Of a stretch of DNA of 6,134 nt, positions 5,530 through 6,134 are shown one piece after another; within the stretch, counting starts at the first letter, position 1; each line of letters starts with the position of its first letter. This DNA is from Rubripirellula sp. (GTDB taxonomy: Bacteria; Planctomycetota; Planctomycetia; Pirellulales; Pirellulaceae): assembly GCA_029287555.1 (NCBI GenBank), contig JARFQX010000713.1, positions 1 through 6,134 of the forward strand, written 5' to 3'. The position numbers and the translations under genes are program-made. Under the pieces are notes generated by a model. That model was not told the DNA's origin and did not search any database. It saw nothing but the letters and a program-made list of their open reading frames with translations.

Positions 5530-6134
5530 GGTTGCTCCTCACCGCGATCTTCTTTCGCTTCCTGGCCGTCACTCGAAGCCGATTCGTTCTGCGCCGAGGC
5601 GATCTTGCCGCCCAACGCCAGCACATCCAACTCGTCTTTCAAGCGTTGTCGCAGGGCGTCTTTGCCGACAAACCCGATGTGCGTCGACTCGACGACTCCA
5701 TCCTTCCCAATGACAAGGGTCTGTGGAATCGCCTCGGCAACAAACGTCGACGCGATCTCACCCTCAGGATCAAGAATCACGTTAAGCTCGAGTTCCCTCT
5801 GCTTCAAAAACTCCTCCACCTCCGCCGGCTGTTCACCGGTGTTGACCGTGTAGAGTACCACCTTCTTGTCGGCGTACTCGTCGGTGACCTGCTTGATCGT
5901 CGGCAGCGAGGCCACGCAGGGGGCGCACCAAGTCGCCCAAAAATCCAGGACGACCACTTTGCCCTGAAACGATTCGGTGTTGATTGCGTCGCCCGACAAG
6001 GTTTTAGCTTCGAACTCCGGAATCTTCTTTCCGAGTAGCGGGTGGTCACCCATCACGCCCGCGATGCTCTGGTAATACTCTTCAATCGAACCGTACTCCT
6101 TCGCATCCTTTGGCGGCTGATAAGTGAAGAGAGA
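5526..6134 (-). CDS. TlpA/ResA-like thioredoxin-fold protein, 5' end outside window
   Basis: The frame is open to the right edge, giving 202 visible residues plus stop; the real start is outside. The thioredoxin-like domain begins near residue 34 (LLGKKIPEFEAKTLSGD) and has the redox motif WCAPC (Cys70 and Cys73), the segment VVVLDFWATW before it, and the cis-proline region AIPQTLVIGKDG (about 144-155). This is a TlpA/ResA-type thiol-disulfide oxidoreductase, normally outside the cytoplasm. About 30 residues lie ahead of it, starting SLFTYQPPKDAKEYGSIEEY. They look like the end of a preceding LolA/DUF2092-like domain, as in fused planctomycete redoxin proteins (inference from memory). An in-frame GTG at 6056 is unlikely to be the start because coding continues through it. 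The C-terminal tail (about 178-202) is acidic and low in complexity. The stop overlaps the oxidoreductase start as ATGA, so the two are co-transcribed. Confidence 0.9.
   Translation of the reverse strand, partial: SLFTYQPPKDAKEYGSIEEYYQSIAGVMGDHPLLGKKIPEFEAKTLSGDAINTESFQGKVVVLDFWATWCAPCVASLPTIKQVTDEYADKKVVLYTVNTGEQPAEVEEFLKQRELELNVILDPEGEIASTFVAEAIPQTLVIGKDGVVESTHIGFVGKDALRQRLKDELDVLALGGKIASAQNESASSDGQEAKEDRGEEQP
5535..5540 (-). promoter_or_regulatory. Strong ribosome binding site for the oxidoreductase
   Basis: GAGGAG on the minus strand lies 5 nt before the ATG at 5529 and inside the last codons of the thioredoxin-like gene. It is the best Shine-Dalgarno in the window and supports both the start choice and reinitiation after the upstream stop. 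Confidence 0.7.

Noticed and set aside
5526..6056. Thioredoxin-like gene starting at the GTG at 6056
   Set aside because: The frame remains open and coding-like to the window edge, and there is no ribosome site before the GTG, so the gene is partial.

Overview
This looks like a piece of a planctomycete chromosome, probably near Rhodopirellula/Pirellulaceae. That placement is an inference from several things: moderately high GC, housekeeping genes scattered singly instead of in classical operons, starts with weak or no Shine-Dalgarno sequence, a Gfo/Idh/MocA oxidoreductase, and a thioredoxin-fold protein that seems to carry an extra N-terminal domain. No marker gene settles it. I see no rRNA, tRNA, CRISPR array, transposase or phage gene.

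Layout. Positions 3-251 (+) hold the C-terminal end of an unrecognised gene entering from the left. It converges on purF (478-2094, -), which encodes the Fe-S type amidophosphoribosyltransferase that commits PRPP to purine synthesis. A 245-bp divergent spacer (2095-2339) separates purF from proB (2340-3509, +), glutamate 5-kinase with a PUA domain, the first step of proline synthesis. The spacer holds a paired-hairpin/direct-repeat structure just upstream of purF. proB converges on nth (3537-4190, -), endonuclease III, across 27 bp that contain a perfect hairpin. Upstream of nth is a 142-bp spacer with an 18-bp tandem duplication at one end and a triple heptamer repeat at the other. Then come two tightly coupled minus-strand genes: a TlpA-like thioredoxin-fold protein (runs off the right edge, 5526-6134) and a Gfo/Idh/MocA oxidoreductase (4357-5529), joined by an ATGA overlap.

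How the genes relate. purF, proB and nth do not form a pathway; they are single housekeeping genes that happen to be neighbours. The only convincing operon is the thioredoxin-like gene plus the oxidoreductase, which are probably translationally coupled. The coding content is otherwise ordinary. I do not see a new multi-gene system. The items most worth a second look are the purF leader structure, the variant Fe-S cysteine pattern of Nth, and the small repeats in the nth/oxidoreductase spacer, one of which supplies the oxidoreductase stop codon.
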